Assembly: GCF_003287735.1 (NCBI RefSeq)
Contig: NZ_NSCM01000003.1
Span: 174,869 to 238,868 of the forward strand
Reading direction: 5' to 3'
Source of the DNA: Photorhabdus bodei
GTDB lineage: Bacteria > Pseudomonadota > Gammaproteobacteria > Enterobacterales > Enterobacteriaceae
DNA length: 64,000 bases
Position 1 is the first letter of the stretch; each line of letters starts with the position of its first letter. Below, piece by piece: positions 50,311 to 60,861 of the stretch. Made by a program: the position numbers and the translations under genes. The notes under the pieces were generated by a model. That model saw only the letters and a list, made by a program, of their open reading frames with translations. It made no database searches and was not told the origin of the DNA.

Positions 50311-51885
50311 TCAACCTCCGGCTGCTTCAGACGCCTGGCACATTAAAAAGAATTTAAACGCGGGGGTATCCGTCTCATCGTGATACGCATAGCCTAATGC
50401 ATCAAGATGACGCTTAAAACGCACTTCCGCTCCTGACAATTCAAATGCCGCTAATACCCGGCCATAATCTGTACCATAATTGCGATAATGGAATAACGTA
50501 ATATTCCAGTGAGTTCCCAAAGTTTGTAGGAACTTGAGCAAAGCCCCTGGCGATTCAGGAAATTCAAAACTAAACAAGCGCTCTTTCAATGGCTTAGATG
50601 GACGACCGCCGATCATATAACGAACATGTAATTTTGCCATTTCATCATCTGAAAGATCAGCAACCTGATATCCTGCGGTACATAATTCCTCGATAATTTC
50701 CCGCCGTTCTACCTCACCACGACTCAGGCGAACACCAACGAAAAGACAAGCCTGATCAGGATCCGCATTCGTATAACGATAATTAAACTCTGTTACCACC
50801 CGATCGCCCAATTTCTGGCAAAAACTCAGGAAACCCCCTTTCTGTTCAGGAATAGTCACTGCCAGCAATGCTTCCCGCTGCTCGCCCAATTCACAACGCT
50901 CAGAGACATAGCGTAACCCGTGGAAGCTCACGTTAGCGCCAGAAAGAATATGTGCCAGTCGTTCACCTTTAAGCTGATGCTGCTGAACATACTTTTTCAA
51001 TCCAGCTAGCGCCAATGCACCGGATGGCTCAGCAATCGCACGTACATCTTCAAACAGATCTTTTACCGCCGCACAAATAGCATCACTGTCTACCGTGATA
51101 ACATCATCCACATATTGCTGACACAAACGAAATGTTTCATCACCGATACGCTTAACAGCAACACCCTCAGCAAATAAGCCAACTCGTGGTAAATCTACCG
51201 GATGTCCAGCTTCCATTGCCGCTTTCAGGCAAGCTGAATCTTCCGCTTCCACCCCAATGATTTTAATTTCTGGCATCAGTTGCTTAATCAACACTGCCAC
51301 TCCAGCAATCAAGCCACCACCACCAACAGGTACAAAGATGCGATCCAAGCGCACATCCTGTTGCAAAAGTTCCATCGCCAGTGTTGCCTGACCTGCGATT
51401 ACAGCGGGATGATCAAACGGAGGAATAAAGGTATAGCCCTCCTGTTGTGCCATTTCTATTGCTTTAGCTTTAGCCTCATCAAAATTAGCACCATACAACA
51501 GAGCCTTACCACCGAAACTACGGACTGCATCGACTTTAATATCCGCGGTAGTAACCGGCATAACAATCAGAGATTTTATTCCCAAACGATTGGCAGAAAG
51601 TGCAACCCCCTGAGCATGGTTACCGGCTGACGCAGTAATCACTCCCCGGTTTTTTTGTTCCTCAGTCAAACCTGCAATCATGGCATACGCACCACGGAGC
51701 TTGAAACTGTGAACAGGTTGCCGATCTTCCCGCTTTACCAAAATAGTATTTCCTAAGCGGGCAGAAATTTTCTCCATTTCCTGCAAGGGCGTCACCTGAG
51801 CAACTTCATAAACCGGCGTACTTAATGCCGCTTTCAAATACTCCGCACCATTTGGTGCGGAAGTTAAGGGAAGAAATGCAGCCAT
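50311..51885 (-). CDS. ilvA: Threonine deaminase IlvA (biosynthetic)
   Basis: The PLP-dependent threonine dehydratase that makes 2-oxobutanoate, first step to isoleucine, with feedback inhibition by isoleucine. The PLP Lys is in HSFKLRGAYAM (about residue 62), the phosphate-binding loop is PVGGGGLIAGV, and ASAGNHAQGVA is present. The C-terminal part holds the two ACT-like regulatory domains that mark the biosynthetic enzyme. It has 524 residues against 514 in E. coli and is last in ilvGMEDA, four bases after ilvD. Confidence 0.97.
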   Translation of the reverse strand: MAAFLPLTSAPNGAEYLKAALSTPVYEVAQVTPLQEMEKISARLGNTILVKREDRQPVHSFKLRGAYAMIAGLTEEQKNRGVITASAGNHAQGVALSANRLGIKSLIVMPVTTADIKVDAVRSFGGKALLYGANFDEAKAKAIEMAQQEGYTFIPPFDHPAVIAGQATLAMELLQQDVRLDRIFVPVGGGGLIAGVAVLIKQLMPEIKIIGVEAEDSACLKAAMEAGHPVDLPRVGLFAEGVAVKRIGDETFRLCQQYVDDVITVDSDAICAAVKDLFEDVRAIAEPSGALALAGLKKYVQQHQLKGERLAHILSGANVSFHGLRYVSERCELGEQREALLAVTIPEQKGGFLSFCQKLGDRVVTEFNYRYTNADPDQACLFVGVRLSRGEVERREIIEELCTAGYQVADLSDDEMAKLHVRYMIGGRPSKPLKERLFSFEFPESPGALLKFLQTLGTHWNITLFHYRNYGTDYGRVLAAFELSGAEVRFKRHLDALGYAYHDETDTPAFKFFLMCQASEAAGG

Positions 51886-51889
51886 GCGA

Positions 51890-53740
51890 TTATCCCCCTA
51901 ACTTAGATTTATCACGGACAGCCCCTTTATCCGCACTGGTCGCCAATGAAGCATAAGCTCTCAGGGCAAACGATACCTGACGTTCACGAGCTTTCGGTGT
52001 CCACGATTTATCACCGCGGGCAAATTCCACTTCTTTACGGGTAGCAAGTACCCTTTCATCTACATCAAGTCGAATTTTCCGCCGTGGAATATCAATATCA
52101 ATAATATCGCCATCTTGAACCAAACCGATTAGCCCACCATTAGCCGCTTCCGGAGAAACATGACCGATCGACAAACCCGAGGTACCACCAGAAAAACGCC
52201 CATCGGTAATCAATGCACAACTTTTCCCTAACCCCATGGATTTTAGATAAGTCGTCGGATACAACATTTCCTGCATGCCAGGCCCACCTTTTGGCCCTTC
52301 ATAACGAATGACCACTACATCACCAGCAACGACTTTTCCACCCAAGATCGCATCAACCGCATCTTCCTGACTTTCGTAAACTTTGGCTGGCCCACGGAAC
52401 GTCAGACTGCCCTCATCAACCCCGGCGGTTTTTACAATACAACCATCTATAGCCAAATTACCAAATAGAACAGCAAGACCACCATCCCGACTATAGGCAT
52501 GTTCAATGTCGCGAATACACCCTTCCACACGGTCAGTATCCAACGAAGGCCAGCGACAATCTTGTGAAAATGCCTGAGTAGTACGGATACCCGCAGGGCC
52601 TGCCGAATACATCTCCTTCACTGACTCATCTACCATCTGCATCACATCGTACTGATTAAGCGTTTGTAACAAATCCAGACCCAAAACATTTTTAACCTGA
52701 CGATTCAGCAAACCCGCTCTATCCAGCTCACCTAAAATACCGATCACACCACCAGCACGATGAACATCTTCCATATGGTATTTTTGTGTACTTGGTGCAA
52801 CTTTACATAGATGAGGGATCTGACGAGACAAACGATCAATATCCGCCATAGTGAAATCAACCTCCCCTTCCTGCGCCGCAGCCAGTAAGTGAAGCACAGT
52901 ATTTGTTGAACCACCCATTGCAATATCCAACATCATTGCATTTTCAAATGCGGCTTTCGTTGCAATACTACGCGGCAGAGCACTGTCATCATTTTGTTCA
53001 TAATAACGCTTAGTCAACTCAACAATGCGTTTGCCTGCATTCAGAAACAGCACCTTACGATCTGCATGAGTAGCCAGTAATGAGCCATTCCCCGGTTGAG
53101 ACAAACCCAGTGCTTCTGTAAGACAATTCATAGAGTTAGCAGTAAACATGCCTGAGCAGGAACCGCAAGTTGGGCAAGCTGAGCGCTCAATCTGATTGCT
53201 ATCCTCATCACTGACTTTCGGGTTCGCGCCTTGGATCATTGCATCGATCAGATCCAATTTAATAATCTGATCTGACAATTTAGTTTTACCCGCCTCCATA
53301 GGACCACCGGAAACAAAAATCACCGGAATGTTCAGACGTAGTGCTGCCATCAGCATTCCTGGTGTAATTTTGTCACAATTGGAAATACACACCATAGCGT
53401 CCGCACAATGTGCATTCACCATATATTCAACAGAATCAGCGATCAATTCACGTGACGGCAGAGAATAGAGCATACCACCATGCCCCATTGCGATACCGTC
53501 ATCCACCGCTATAGTATTGAACTCTTTTGCAACACCGCCTGATGCTTCAATCTGTTCCGCAACCAGTTTACCTAAGTCCCGCAAATGAACATGCCCTGGA
53601 ACAAACTGAGTAAATGAGTTAACTACTGCAATAATCGGTTTACCGAAATCTGCATCGGTCATCCCTGTCGCGCGCCATAAAGCGCGAGCTCCTGCCATAT
53701 TGCGGCCATGAGTCGTAGTGGCAGAACGGTACTTAGGCAT
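51890..53740 (-). CDS. ilvD: Dihydroxy-acid dehydratase IlvD
   Basis: An Fe-S dehydratase of the IlvD/Edd family that makes the branched 2-keto acids. Cluster cysteines are seen in [10 protein letters not shown] and [11 protein letters not shown]. The C-terminus has [16 protein letters not shown]. The ATG at 53740 ([10 protein letters not shown]) is preferred to the GTG at 53749 because the GGGAGTG ribosome binding site lies at correct distance only for the ATG; 616 residues, as in E. coli. Confidence 0.97.
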   Translation of the reverse strand: MPKYRSATTTHGRNMAGARALWRATGMTDADFGKPIIAVVNSFTQFVPGHVHLRDLGKLVAEQIEASGGVAKEFNTIAVDDGIAMGHGGMLYSLPSRELIADSVEYMVNAHCADAMVCISNCDKITPGMLMAALRLNIPVIFVSGGPMEAGKTKLSDQIIKLDLIDAMIQGANPKVSDEDSNQIERSACPTCGSCSGMFTANSMNCLTEALGLSQPGNGSLLATHADRKVLFLNAGKRIVELTKRYYEQNDDSALPRSIATKAAFENAMMLDIAMGGSTNTVLHLLAAAQEGEVDFTMADIDRLSRQIPHLCKVAPSTQKYHMEDVHRAGGVIGILGELDRAGLLNRQVKNVLGLDLLQTLNQYDVMQMVDESVKEMYSAGPAGIRTTQAFSQDCRWPSLDTDRVEGCIRDIEHAYSRDGGLAVLFGNLAIDGCIVKTAGVDEGSLTFRGPAKVYESQEDAVDAILGGKVVAGDVVVIRYEGPKGGPGMQEMLYPTTYLKSMGLGKSCALITDGRFSGGTSGLSIGHVSPEAANGGLIGLVQDGDIIDIDIPRRKIRLDVDERVLATRKEVEFARGDKSWTPKARERQVSFALRAYASLATSADKGAVRDKSKLGG

Positions 53741-53807
53741 TATCTTCACTCCCGTATTATCAAAACAGGCGGGGAACGAACCGCCCGTTAAATTATTTAT
53801 AGTTCTA

Positions 53808-54734
53808 TTAAGGATTGACTGGATCTAACCAGCCCCATTTATCATCTGTCGTGCCATCAAACAAGCCAAAGAAAGCTTGTTGAATTTTTTTGGTAATAGG
53901 TCCACATCTACCGATACCAACCTGAATATCATCAACACTGCGAACGGGTGTGATTTCAGCCGCTGTGCCAGACATAAAAACTTCATCAGCCAAGTACAGT
54001 GATTCGCGCGACAATACCTGCTCACGCACTTCCAGCCCTAAATCTTTCGCCAGTTTGATAATGGCATCACGAGTAATTCCTGGTAATGCAGCGGAGGTAA
54101 ATGGTGGGGTAAATAATATGCCATCTTTTACTTCAAATAGATTTTCACCCGCACCCTCAGAGATATAACCAGAAACATCCAGTGCAATACCTTCCTGATA
54201 CCCACGACGACGAGCTTCACTACCCACTAAAAGCGAAGACAGGTAGTTGCCACCAGCTTTAGCCGCAGTTGGCATTGTGTTTGGTGCCGCACGATTCCAT
54301 GAAGAAACCATCGCATCAATTCCTTGATCTAATGCGCCTTCTCCCAAATAAGCTCCCCACGGAAAGGCGGCAATAATGACATCAGTTTTATAACCGGCAG
54401 GTGGATTAACCCCCATGCCAACATCACCGATAAAGACCAATGGACGTATATAAGCACTGACTAAATTATTTTTACGAAGAGTTGCCCGACACGCCTCCAT
54501 TAATTCATCGACACTCTGGTTCAACGGCATACGATAAATCTTTGCAGAATCATGTAAACGCTGCATATGCTCACGATGGCGGAAAACCACTGGCCCTTTA
54601 TGAGAGTCATAGCAGCGAATTCCCTCAAAAACAGATGTACCGTAATGTAAAGCATGGGACATTACGTGAACTTTAGCATCTGCCCAAGGAACCATCTCAC
54701 CATTGAACCAAATGTAATCGGATTGCTTCGTCAT
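53808..54734 (-). CDS. ilvE: Branched-chain amino acid aminotransferase IlvE
   Basis: A fold-type IV PLP aminotransferase (308 residues) that makes valine, leucine and isoleucine. It has [22 protein letters not shown] and the catalytic Lys in [11 protein letters not shown] near residue 160, with [11 protein letters not shown] and [10 protein letters not shown] further on. It lies between ilvM and ilvD in the operon. Confidence 0.97.
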   Translation of the reverse strand: MTKQSDYIWFNGEMVPWADAKVHVMSHALHYGTSVFEGIRCYDSHKGPVVFRHREHMQRLHDSAKIYRMPLNQSVDELMEACRATLRKNNLVSAYIRPLVFIGDVGMGVNPPAGYKTDVIIAAFPWGAYLGEGALDQGIDAMVSSWNRAAPNTMPTAAKAGGNYLSSLLVGSEARRRGYQEGIALDVSGYISEGAGENLFEVKDGILFTPPFTSAALPGITRDAIIKLAKDLGLEVREQVLSRESLYLADEVFMSGTAAEITPVRSVDDIQVGIGRCGPITKKIQQAFFGLFDGTTDDKWGWLDPVNP

Positions 54735-54757
54735 TCTCTTATTCCTTTATTTCTACG

Positions 54758-55015
54758 TTATGCACGTATGAGTTGTGATTTTTGTTGCAGGATCTTGACG
54801 CCAGCGACATCCACTAATTTAGTCAGTTGTGAAGACAACAAATTAACCGGTTTTTGGCTGGCAACAATTAATTCGATATTAACATTATCGCCATCCATTG
54901 TTTGATCCATATTCATGGAACATATCTGAAATCCACGATGACGCGTTACCCGTAAGATACGCTCTAATATTTCAGGACGGAAACGAGCATGGATTGCAAG
55001 TTGATGCTGCATCAT
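54758..55015 (-). CDS. ilvM: Acetolactate synthase II small subunit IlvM
   Basis: An 85-residue ACT-domain subunit needed for activity of acetolactate synthase II. It begins [21 protein letters not shown] and has the single ACT fold typical of IlvM. Its ATG overlaps the ilvG stop (ATGA at 55012-55015), ensuring coupled synthesis of the two subunits. Confidence 0.95.
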   Translation of the reverse strand: MMQHQLAIHARFRPEILERILRVTRHRGFQICSMNMDQTMDGDNVNIELIVASQKPVNLLSSQLTKLVDVAGVKILQQKSQLIRA

Positions 55016-56658
55016 AATGATTTCTCCAACATAGTTTCATTACTTGCACCGGGAGGAACTAACGGCCAAACGTTCTCTAATTCCTCAATAGATACCTGTA
55101 ATAAATAAGGGCCCTTACTGCTGAATAATGCATTCAGCGCTTCATCAATCTGTGATTTATCTGTGATATGTTGCCCAGGAATACCAAAAGCTTTCGCTAA
55201 TGTGACAAAATCGGGGTTATCTGTTAATGTCGTTTCACTATATCGCTTATCAAAAAACAGCTCCTGCCATTGCCGCACCATTCCCAATCGCTGGTTATCC
55301 AACAATAAAATTTTTACTGGTAATTGCTTGCGTTTAATTGTCCCCAATTCTTGAACATTCATCATGAAAGAGCCATCTCCAGATACACAAATCACCATAT
55401 CTTCCGGTCGAGCAATCTGAGCACCAATTGCAGCAGGGATACCAAATCCCATTGAGCCCAATCCACTAGATGTAATGAAATTTTCAGGCCCATCAAAAGT
55501 CATATGCTGAGCTGTCCACATTTGATGCTGTCCAACATCGGTAGTAATAACCGTATTAAATGTTTTACGATCTGAAACCTGCTTCAATAACCAAGGCGCA
55601 TAGATACTCTCTCCCTGATGGTCATAACACCAAGGATATTCAGCTTTCAGATACTTAACTTCCTGTTGCCAGGGCATAATTGACAATGGCTGTTGCAAAC
55701 GGGGCAATAATACCTTCACATCCCCCAGTAACGACACATGAGCCTGACGTAATTTACCCAACTCTGCCGGATCGATATCCAGATGAATGATTTTTGCACA
55801 CGGAGCAAAAGTATTGAGTTTGCCAGTCACACGATCATCAAAACGAGCACCTACAGCAATCAACAAATCACATGACTGAACGGCAAGATTGGCCGCTTTC
55901 GAACCATGCATCCCAAGCATTCCCAGATAACATGGATGTTCTGAATCGGCAGCCCCCAAGCCTTTCAACGTAGAAGCAACCGGCATACCTGTTTCCACAA
56001 CAAAATCTCGCAGAATAGAAACTGCTTGAGACATCCCTACTCCACCACCGACATACAGCACTGGCTTTGCCGCAGCCGCAATCATTTTCCGGGCTTGTTC
56101 TAATTCACTTTCCGAGCAGGGCTCCTTTTGTTCAACGGGTACCAAATGTGGTACCAAATTCCCCTCTTTCAACTGAATATCTTTAGGAATATCAATCAAA
56201 ACTGGGCCAGGTCGACCACTAGTGGCAATAGAAAAGGCTTCCGCCATAATTCGAGGTAAATCTTCCAGTGAGTCCACTAAGAAACTGTGTTTGGTACAAG
56301 CAAGGGAGAGGCCTAAAACATCGACTTCTTGGAAGGCATCAGTTCCAATCAATTCAGAACCAACCTGACCAGTGATAGCAACAATAGGAACAGAATCTAA
56401 CAATGCATCGGCTAATCCAGTGATTAAGTTTGTTGCTCCCGGTCCCGATGTAGCGATACAAACTCCCGGCTTACCACTGGCTCTCGCATAACCGATCGCA
56501 GCCATAGCTGCCCCCTGTTCATGCCGACAAAGCAAATGCTCCACACCACCATCGTACAAAGCATCATAAACCGGCATGATCGTACCACCAGGGTAGCCAA
56601 AAACCTTATCAACCCCTTGCGTTCGTAATGCCTTTACAACCCACTGCGCCCCGTTCAT
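55012..56658 (-). CDS. ilvG: Acetolactate synthase II large subunit IlvG, intact
   Basis: A ThDP-dependent enzyme (548 residues) that makes acetolactate and acetohydroxybutyrate. The catalytic Glu lies in [20 protein letters not shown]-site residues are in the middle domain and the ThDP motif [17 protein letters not shown] is in the C-terminal domain. The reading frame is complete, unlike ilvG of E. coli K-12, which is frameshifted. It is the first structural gene after the ilvL leader and attenuator. Confidence 0.97.
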   Translation of the reverse strand: MNGAQWVVKALRTQGVDKVFGYPGGTIMPVYDALYDGGVEHLLCRHEQGAAMAAIGYARASGKPGVCIATSGPGATNLITGLADALLDSVPIVAITGQVGSELIGTDAFQEVDVLGLSLACTKHSFLVDSLEDLPRIMAEAFSIATSGRPGPVLIDIPKDIQLKEGNLVPHLVPVEQKEPCSESELEQARKMIAAAAKPVLYVGGGVGMSQAVSILRDFVVETGMPVASTLKGLGAADSEHPCYLGMLGMHGSKAANLAVQSCDLLIAVGARFDDRVTGKLNTFAPCAKIIHLDIDPAELGKLRQAHVSLLGDVKVLLPRLQQPLSIMPWQQEVKYLKAEYPWCYDHQGESIYAPWLLKQVSDRKTFNTVITTDVGQHQMWTAQHMTFDGPENFITSSGLGSMGFGIPAAIGAQIARPEDMVICVSGDGSFMMNVQELGTIKRKQLPVKILLLDNQRLGMVRQWQELFFDKRYSETTLTDNPDFVTLAKAFGIPGQHITDKSQIDEALNALFSSKGPYLLQVSIEELENVWPLVPPGASNETMLEKSL

Positions 56659-56740
56659 TTTTCATATCCCCTGTGTTTACCCTGTGAGACAAGATTTTGT
56701 TCTGTTGTATGTTTCCGTCTCTACCGGATTTTGCTTGTCG

Positions 56741-56772
56741 AAAAAAAACCCCCGCGCCTTTCGGTGCGGGGG
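56741..56772 (-). terminator. ilv attenuator terminator
   Basis: On the minus strand CCCCCGCACC and GGCGCGGGGG form a 10-bp GC-rich stem with a GAAA loop, followed by eight T. It lies between ilvL and ilvG and is the classical attenuator of the ilvGMEDA operon. Confidence 0.95.
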
Positions 56773-56796
56773 TCTTCGAGAGATCTGGCTGTTATT

Positions 56797-56895
56797 CTAA
56801 GCCTTTCTTCGTCCAAGTGCAGCCCCGCACGGTGGGATAATAATCACCACCACGCTGACAATAATTAGGCTAATCACTAGGACAAATGTGTTCAT
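56797..56895 (-). CDS. ilvL: ilv operon leader peptide IlvL
   Basis: A 32-residue leader peptide read on the minus strand, MNTFVLVISLIIVSVVVIII then PPCGAALGRRKA. It is rich in Val and Ile codons, with some Leu, so ribosome stalling senses the three branched-chain amino acids. It closely resembles E. coli IlvL, including the PPCGAALGR tail. The attenuator hairpin follows 24 bases after the stop. Confidence 0.95.
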   Translation of the reverse strand: MNTFVLVISLIIVSVVVIIIPPCGAALGRRKA

Positions 56896-57552
56896 AATCT
56901 TGGTCGTTTAATTCGTTTGTTTAATCTATATTTAAGAGTTATCACGTTCTTCATAGCTTGACAACATTTATTTTGTTTTATTACTCGATATAAAAAAATA
57001 CTATTTATTTTCAATTAAATACTTGTTATATGGATTATTTATCCAGTAAATAGACCGATTTAAGTGATAAAAACTAACTGATTAGATATAAACAAAACAA
57101 CACATTAATAGATAACATAAAAAACAAATCATCCGACTATAATCAAAAATAAAGAGCTTGTTATTAATCACTTGGGTAACAAAAACTTCTCATTAAAAAT
57201 AAAGCATGATGATATAACATACTAAATTCATCCACTGTAAAAATATATATAAATTTGAATTTAAATTAAATTCAACAAATGAAAAATCAATCTTAAAACA
57301 TAACTAAAATAATAAAAAAACCTCAAAATAAGAATATAAAGATAATAGATACAATGATTTAAACATTAAAATAATAAAAATTAAACCATTTAAATCAATA
57401 AAATAAAAATCATTTGATTTAAATTACAAAATAAAATTTTTATAGTTGCTTCGAAAAATATTTATTAGAGCTGCTTCGCAAAAAAATAATAGAAAACTAT
57501 TTATTATCTAATTTCAGTCCATCATATACGCTTTCTTACTAAGGAGAATAGG
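56896..57552. other. Long AT-rich spacer between ilvL and comM
   Basis: This 657-base divergent spacer is extremely AT-rich, with long A and T runs and short repeats such as AATAAAATAAAAATC. No gene is credible. A TTGTCA near 56955-56960 on the minus strand may be the -35 of the ilv promoter, but no good -10 could be fixed. Near the right end GCTTCGAAAAATATTTATTAGAG and GCTTCGCAAAAAAATAATAG are an imperfect direct repeat. Confidence 0.5.
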
Positions 57553-59076
57553 ATGGCCCTCGCTGTTATTTATACCCGAGCGACTATAGGTATTCACGCC
57601 CCTATTGTTACCGTTGAAGCGCATATTAGTAATGGTTTACCTGGATTAACCCTAGTTGGTTTGCCTGAAACAGCCGTAAAAGAAGCAAGAGATCGTGTCA
57701 GAAGCGCGTTGATCAACAGCGGGTTTACCTATCCGCCTAAAAGAATCACCGTCAATCTTGCACCCGCAGATCTTCCCAAAGAAGGTGGCCGTTATGATTT
57801 GCCAATCGCTATCGCTATTTTAGCCGCTTCAGAACAAATACCTACCAATAAACTAAGTCATTACGAATTTCTTGGTGAACTCGCTCTATCCGGGGGTTTA
57901 CGGAAAGTTAACGGCGCAATTCCAGCCGCACTCAGCGCAGGAGAAGCAGGAAGACAACTTATTCTACCAACAGAAAACGCAATGGAGCTGGCAATTTTAT
58001 CTCAGAATGAAACGTTAATGACAGAACATCTCTTGCATATCTGTCACTTTCTTCAGGGAGAACAACAACTGCTGACAGCACCAATCCAACATGAATCCTT
58101 AACAGAACCATCACAACCGGATCTGCAGGATATTATTGGCCAGGAACAAGCAAAACGCGCCCTAGAAATCACAGCCGCAGGCGGACATAATCTTTTGCTA
58201 CTTGGCCCACCAGGGACAGGAAAAACAATGTTGGCAAGCCGGCTATGTAGTCTATTACCACCATTAACAAACAAAGAGGCCCTTGAGATTGCCGCTATCA
58301 ATAGCTTGATGGATACCTACCTTCCACCTGAACAATGGCATACACGCCCATTTAGAGCGCCTCATCACAGTTCTTCAATGGCAGCTCTAGTCGGCGGCGG
58401 AGGACTTCCAAAACCTGGTGAAATTTCACTTGCTCACAACGGCGTGCTATTTCTAGATGAACTACCTGAATTTGAACGCAGAGTCCTTGATGCTCTCAGA
58501 GAACCGCTGGAATCAGGGGAAATAATTATCTCCCGAGCCAGAGCAAAAGTTTGTTTTCCTGCCCAAGTTCAATTGATAGCAGCAATGAATCCTAGCCCTA
58601 CAGGCTATCATCAGGGCATTAAAAATCGAAGTAGTCCTCAGCAAATACTTCGATACCTAGCGAAACTTTCTGGTCCTTTCTTGGATCGTTTTGATCTCTC
58701 AATTGAAGTTCCCCTGTTACCCATTGGAACATTGAGTAGCCCTGTTAGACCAAGCGAAAGCAGCAAAGATGTAAGATTAAGAGTACTAGCAGCACGAGAA
58801 ATACAACTAAAACGTTGTGGAAAAATTAATGCTCATCTGAATAGTAAAGAGACAGAGACATTTTGTAAGCTCAAACCTGACGATGCTGTATTTCTAGAAC
58901 AAACTCTAATAAAACTAGGGCTTTCAATCCGAGCATGGCACCGAATTCTGAAAACATCCCGGACACTTGCCGACTTAGAAGAAAAAAAAGAGATAGAAAA
59001 ACCACATATCATGGAAGCCTTAAGCTATCGCAGTATGGACAGATTATTAATACAATTACAAAAACAATCAGGTTAG
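57553..59076 (+). CDS. comM: ComM/YifB-type branch-migration ATPase
   Basis: A 507-residue Mg-chelatase-like AAA+ ATPase. In naturally competent species ComM is a hexameric helicase that aids branch migration during transformation; in other enterics its role is less clear. The N-terminal ChlI-like lon-protease-fold domain has EAHISNGLPGLTLVGLPETA. Walker A is LLGPPGTGKTML near residue 216, Walker B is VLFLDELPEF, and MNPSPTGYH and the C-terminal lid follow. The ATG is preceded by AAGGAG. Confidence 0.93.
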   Translation: MALAVIYTRATIGIHAPIVTVEAHISNGLPGLTLVGLPETAVKEARDRVRSALINSGFTYPPKRITVNLAPADLPKEGGRYDLPIAIAILAASEQIPTNKLSHYEFLGELALSGGLRKVNGAIPAALSAGEAGRQLILPTENAMELAILSQNETLMTEHLLHICHFLQGEQQLLTAPIQHESLTEPSQPDLQDIIGQEQAKRALEITAAGGHNLLLLGPPGTGKTMLASRLCSLLPPLTNKEALEIAAINSLMDTYLPPEQWHTRPFRAPHHSSSMAALVGGGGLPKPGEISLAHNGVLFLDELPEFERRVLDALREPLESGEIIISRARAKVCFPAQVQLIAAMNPSPTGYHQGIKNRSSPQQILRYLAKLSGPFLDRFDLSIEVPLLPIGTLSSPVRPSESSKDVRLRVLAAREIQLKRCGKINAHLNSKETETFCKLKPDDAVFLEQTLIKLGLSIRAWHRILKTSRTLADLEEKKEIEKPHIMEALSYRSMDRLLIQLQKQSG

Positions 59077-59081
59077 CAATG

Positions 59082-59100
59082 AAAAAGGGGCAAAGCCCCT
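59082..59100 (-). terminator. Terminator after maoP
   Basis: On the minus strand AGGGGC-TTT-GCCCCT is followed by TTTTC. It is a small intrinsic terminator for maoP, between convergent comM and maoP. Confidence 0.75.
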
Positions 59101-59123
59101 AATATTCATAACTTGTGATAATA

Positions 59124-59462
59124 TTAATCATCGGTGTCGGTATAGTCATCAGAAGCATCGATCTGGGGCTTACCGCCTGAAAGAGTATGAAAACGCTTTG
59201 GACGACTAATCTTTGCAAGATATTTGGTCCATACTTTTTCTTCTATTGTCACAGGCTGCCGCTCACCCCGGCAAACAGCAACAAACAGCTCTTCTACTTC
59301 TGTTTGAGGCTCGCGTTTACCAAGATCTAACTCATTGAACGCATAACCATGGCGCTCTAGCAATTGCGCCTCTTTAATGGTGAAATCGCCATGGCGGGAG
59401 AACCCGCGAGGATAATTTTTGTTATCAAAAAAACGATTAGTCGTGATGAAGCTTTCGGCCAT
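59124..59462 (-). CDS. maoP: Macrodomain Ori organising protein MaoP (YifE)
   Basis: A 112-residue protein of the MaoP/YifE family. In E. coli MaoP with the maoS site organises the Ori macrodomain of the chromosome. The conserved block [20 protein letters not shown] and the C-terminal [14 protein letters not shown] are present. The ATG at 59462 (MAESF) is preferred to a frame 12 residues longer because it gives the family start. It is divergent from hdfR, as in E. coli. Confidence 0.94.
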   Translation of the reverse strand: MAESFITTNRFFDNKNYPRGFSRHGDFTIKEAQLLERHGYAFNELDLGKREPQTEVEELFVAVCRGERQPVTIEEKVWTKYLAKISRPKRFHTLSGGKPQIDASDDYTDTDD

Positions 59463-59587
59463 CTGACACACTCCTAATTCTGGTACTGTTACTATCATGC
59501 CAATTATGGCGCGGAGTATTAGATAGGCCTAGCGTTCTGTAAAACAAAAAATTTAAATCTTAACGATAAATATTATTGGAGATATAT

Positions 59588-60424
59588 GTGGACACTGAAT
59601 TACTGAAAACCTTCTTGGAAGTCAGTAAAACTCGTCACTTTGGGAGGGCAGCCGAATCACTGTACCTGACGCAATCAGCAGTTAGCTTTCGCATACGCCA
59701 ACTAGAAAATCAATTAGGTACTCATCTTTTCACTCGCCACCGCAATAACATCCGTCTTACAGCAGCAGGAGAGCGCCTTATTCCCTATGCAGAATCACTG
59801 ATGAGCACCTGGCTATTGGCTAAAAAAGAGATAATGCATGCTTCTCAACATATTGAATTAACAATTGGTGCCACTGCATCACTATGGGAAGCATATTTAA
59901 CTTCCTGGTTACAAGGCTTCTATAAAAAACATCAGGAATTAAGATTGGAATCCCGGGTTTCTACACGGCAATCCCTTGTTAAACAGCTTCATTCACGTGA
60001 GTTAGATCTGTTGATCACTACCGAACCCCCCAAAATGGATGAGTTCCAAAGCCTATTATTAGGAAATATTTGCTTGAAGTTATTAACAACAGAAGAAAAT
60101 CTGAAATACCAAATTAGAAATTACATCAAGCTAGAATGGGGAGCTGATTTCCATCATCAAGAACAACGGATTTTAAAAAGTGAGCAGTTACCTACCATCA
60201 CAACCACTTCAGCACATATAGCCCGCCAACTACTCAATAGCGTAAGAGGAGCCGCCTTCTTACCAATACACTGGCAAAATGAATATCCAGAGCTGGTCTC
60301 CTATCCAAATACTGAACTAATTGAACGCCCATTATATGCCATATGGCTACAAAAGAATGATCAGCAAGCATTCATTCAACAGCTATTAAAAATACCTATC
60401 ATACATACTCCTACAAGAGGTTAA
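59588..60424 (+). CDS. hdfR: LysR-type regulator HdfR (GTG start)
   Basis: A 278-residue LysR-family regulator. The N-terminal helix-turn-helix has [20 protein letters not shown] and [17 protein letters not shown]. In E. coli HdfR represses flhDC; in Photorhabdus HdfR has been reported to affect metabolism and nematode symbiosis. A TTG 12 bases upstream keeps the frame open, but the GTG at 59588, after GGAGATATAT, gives the family start MDTELLKTF. Confidence 0.93.
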   Translation: MDTELLKTFLEVSKTRHFGRAAESLYLTQSAVSFRIRQLENQLGTHLFTRHRNNIRLTAAGERLIPYAESLMSTWLLAKKEIMHASQHIELTIGATASLWEAYLTSWLQGFYKKHQELRLESRVSTRQSLVKQLHSRELDLLITTEPPKMDEFQSLLLGNICLKLLTTEENLKYQIRNYIKLEWGADFHHQEQRILKSEQLPTITTTSAHIARQLLNSVRGAAFLPIHWQNEYPELVSYPNTELIERPLYAIWLQKNDQQAFIQQLLKIPIIHTPTRG

Positions 60425-60542
60425 GAAGCATCCATGTAAATCATTTAATTAGCAAATATATGTTCTGCAAAATTTATGGATAGCAATACTATACGAAAAC
60501 AGGAATGAAAATAGTAAAGGAGAAAGAAATTTCAGATCGAGC

Positions 60543-60646
60543 ATAAGGTGGGATTACTTTTACTATCTTCCCACATATAGCTACTATTTACTAAGTAATC
60601 CTTACGTATAGTATAACCTGAATCAGACGTAGTGTTCCCACCTTAT
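60543..60646. repeat. MITE-like inverted-repeat element
   Basis: A 104-base element bounded by perfect 11-base inverted repeats ATAAGGTGGGA and TCCCACCTTAT. Inside, GGATTACTT (60551-60559) and AAGTAATCC (60593-60601) form a second nested repeat. It is non-coding. The rest of the 60425-60770 spacer after hdfR shows no gene. It could be a small non-autonomous element or a structured RNA. Confidence 0.5.
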
Positions 60647-60800
60647 CGTTTTAGGTATCCTTTCCTTCAAACCGAGCTTTTCTTAAGAAGAAAATTTTCA
60701 CAATCAAAATATTAGCTAAGATCCATTCGTACATATCCTCTAGACACTTAGTTCAGAAGGACTTTAACTAACCCGAATTCTGGATAAGAAATTGACGAGA

Positions 60801-60861
60801 AGCCTGTTCCAGGAGCAAAGTTTTGGTGCACACCAAAAACAGCTCCGAGGTGGAACAGGCT
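60801..60861 (+). promoter_or_regulatory. Long hairpin over the transposase start site
   Basis: AGCCTGTTCCA (60801-60811) pairs perfectly with TGGAACAGGCT (60851-60861); inside are GGAGC/GCTCC and TTTTGGTG/CACCAAAA. The outer arm ends at the ATG at 60862 and the GAGG ribosome binding site lies in a bulge. Such a structure would shield the start in read-through transcripts. Confidence 0.7.
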
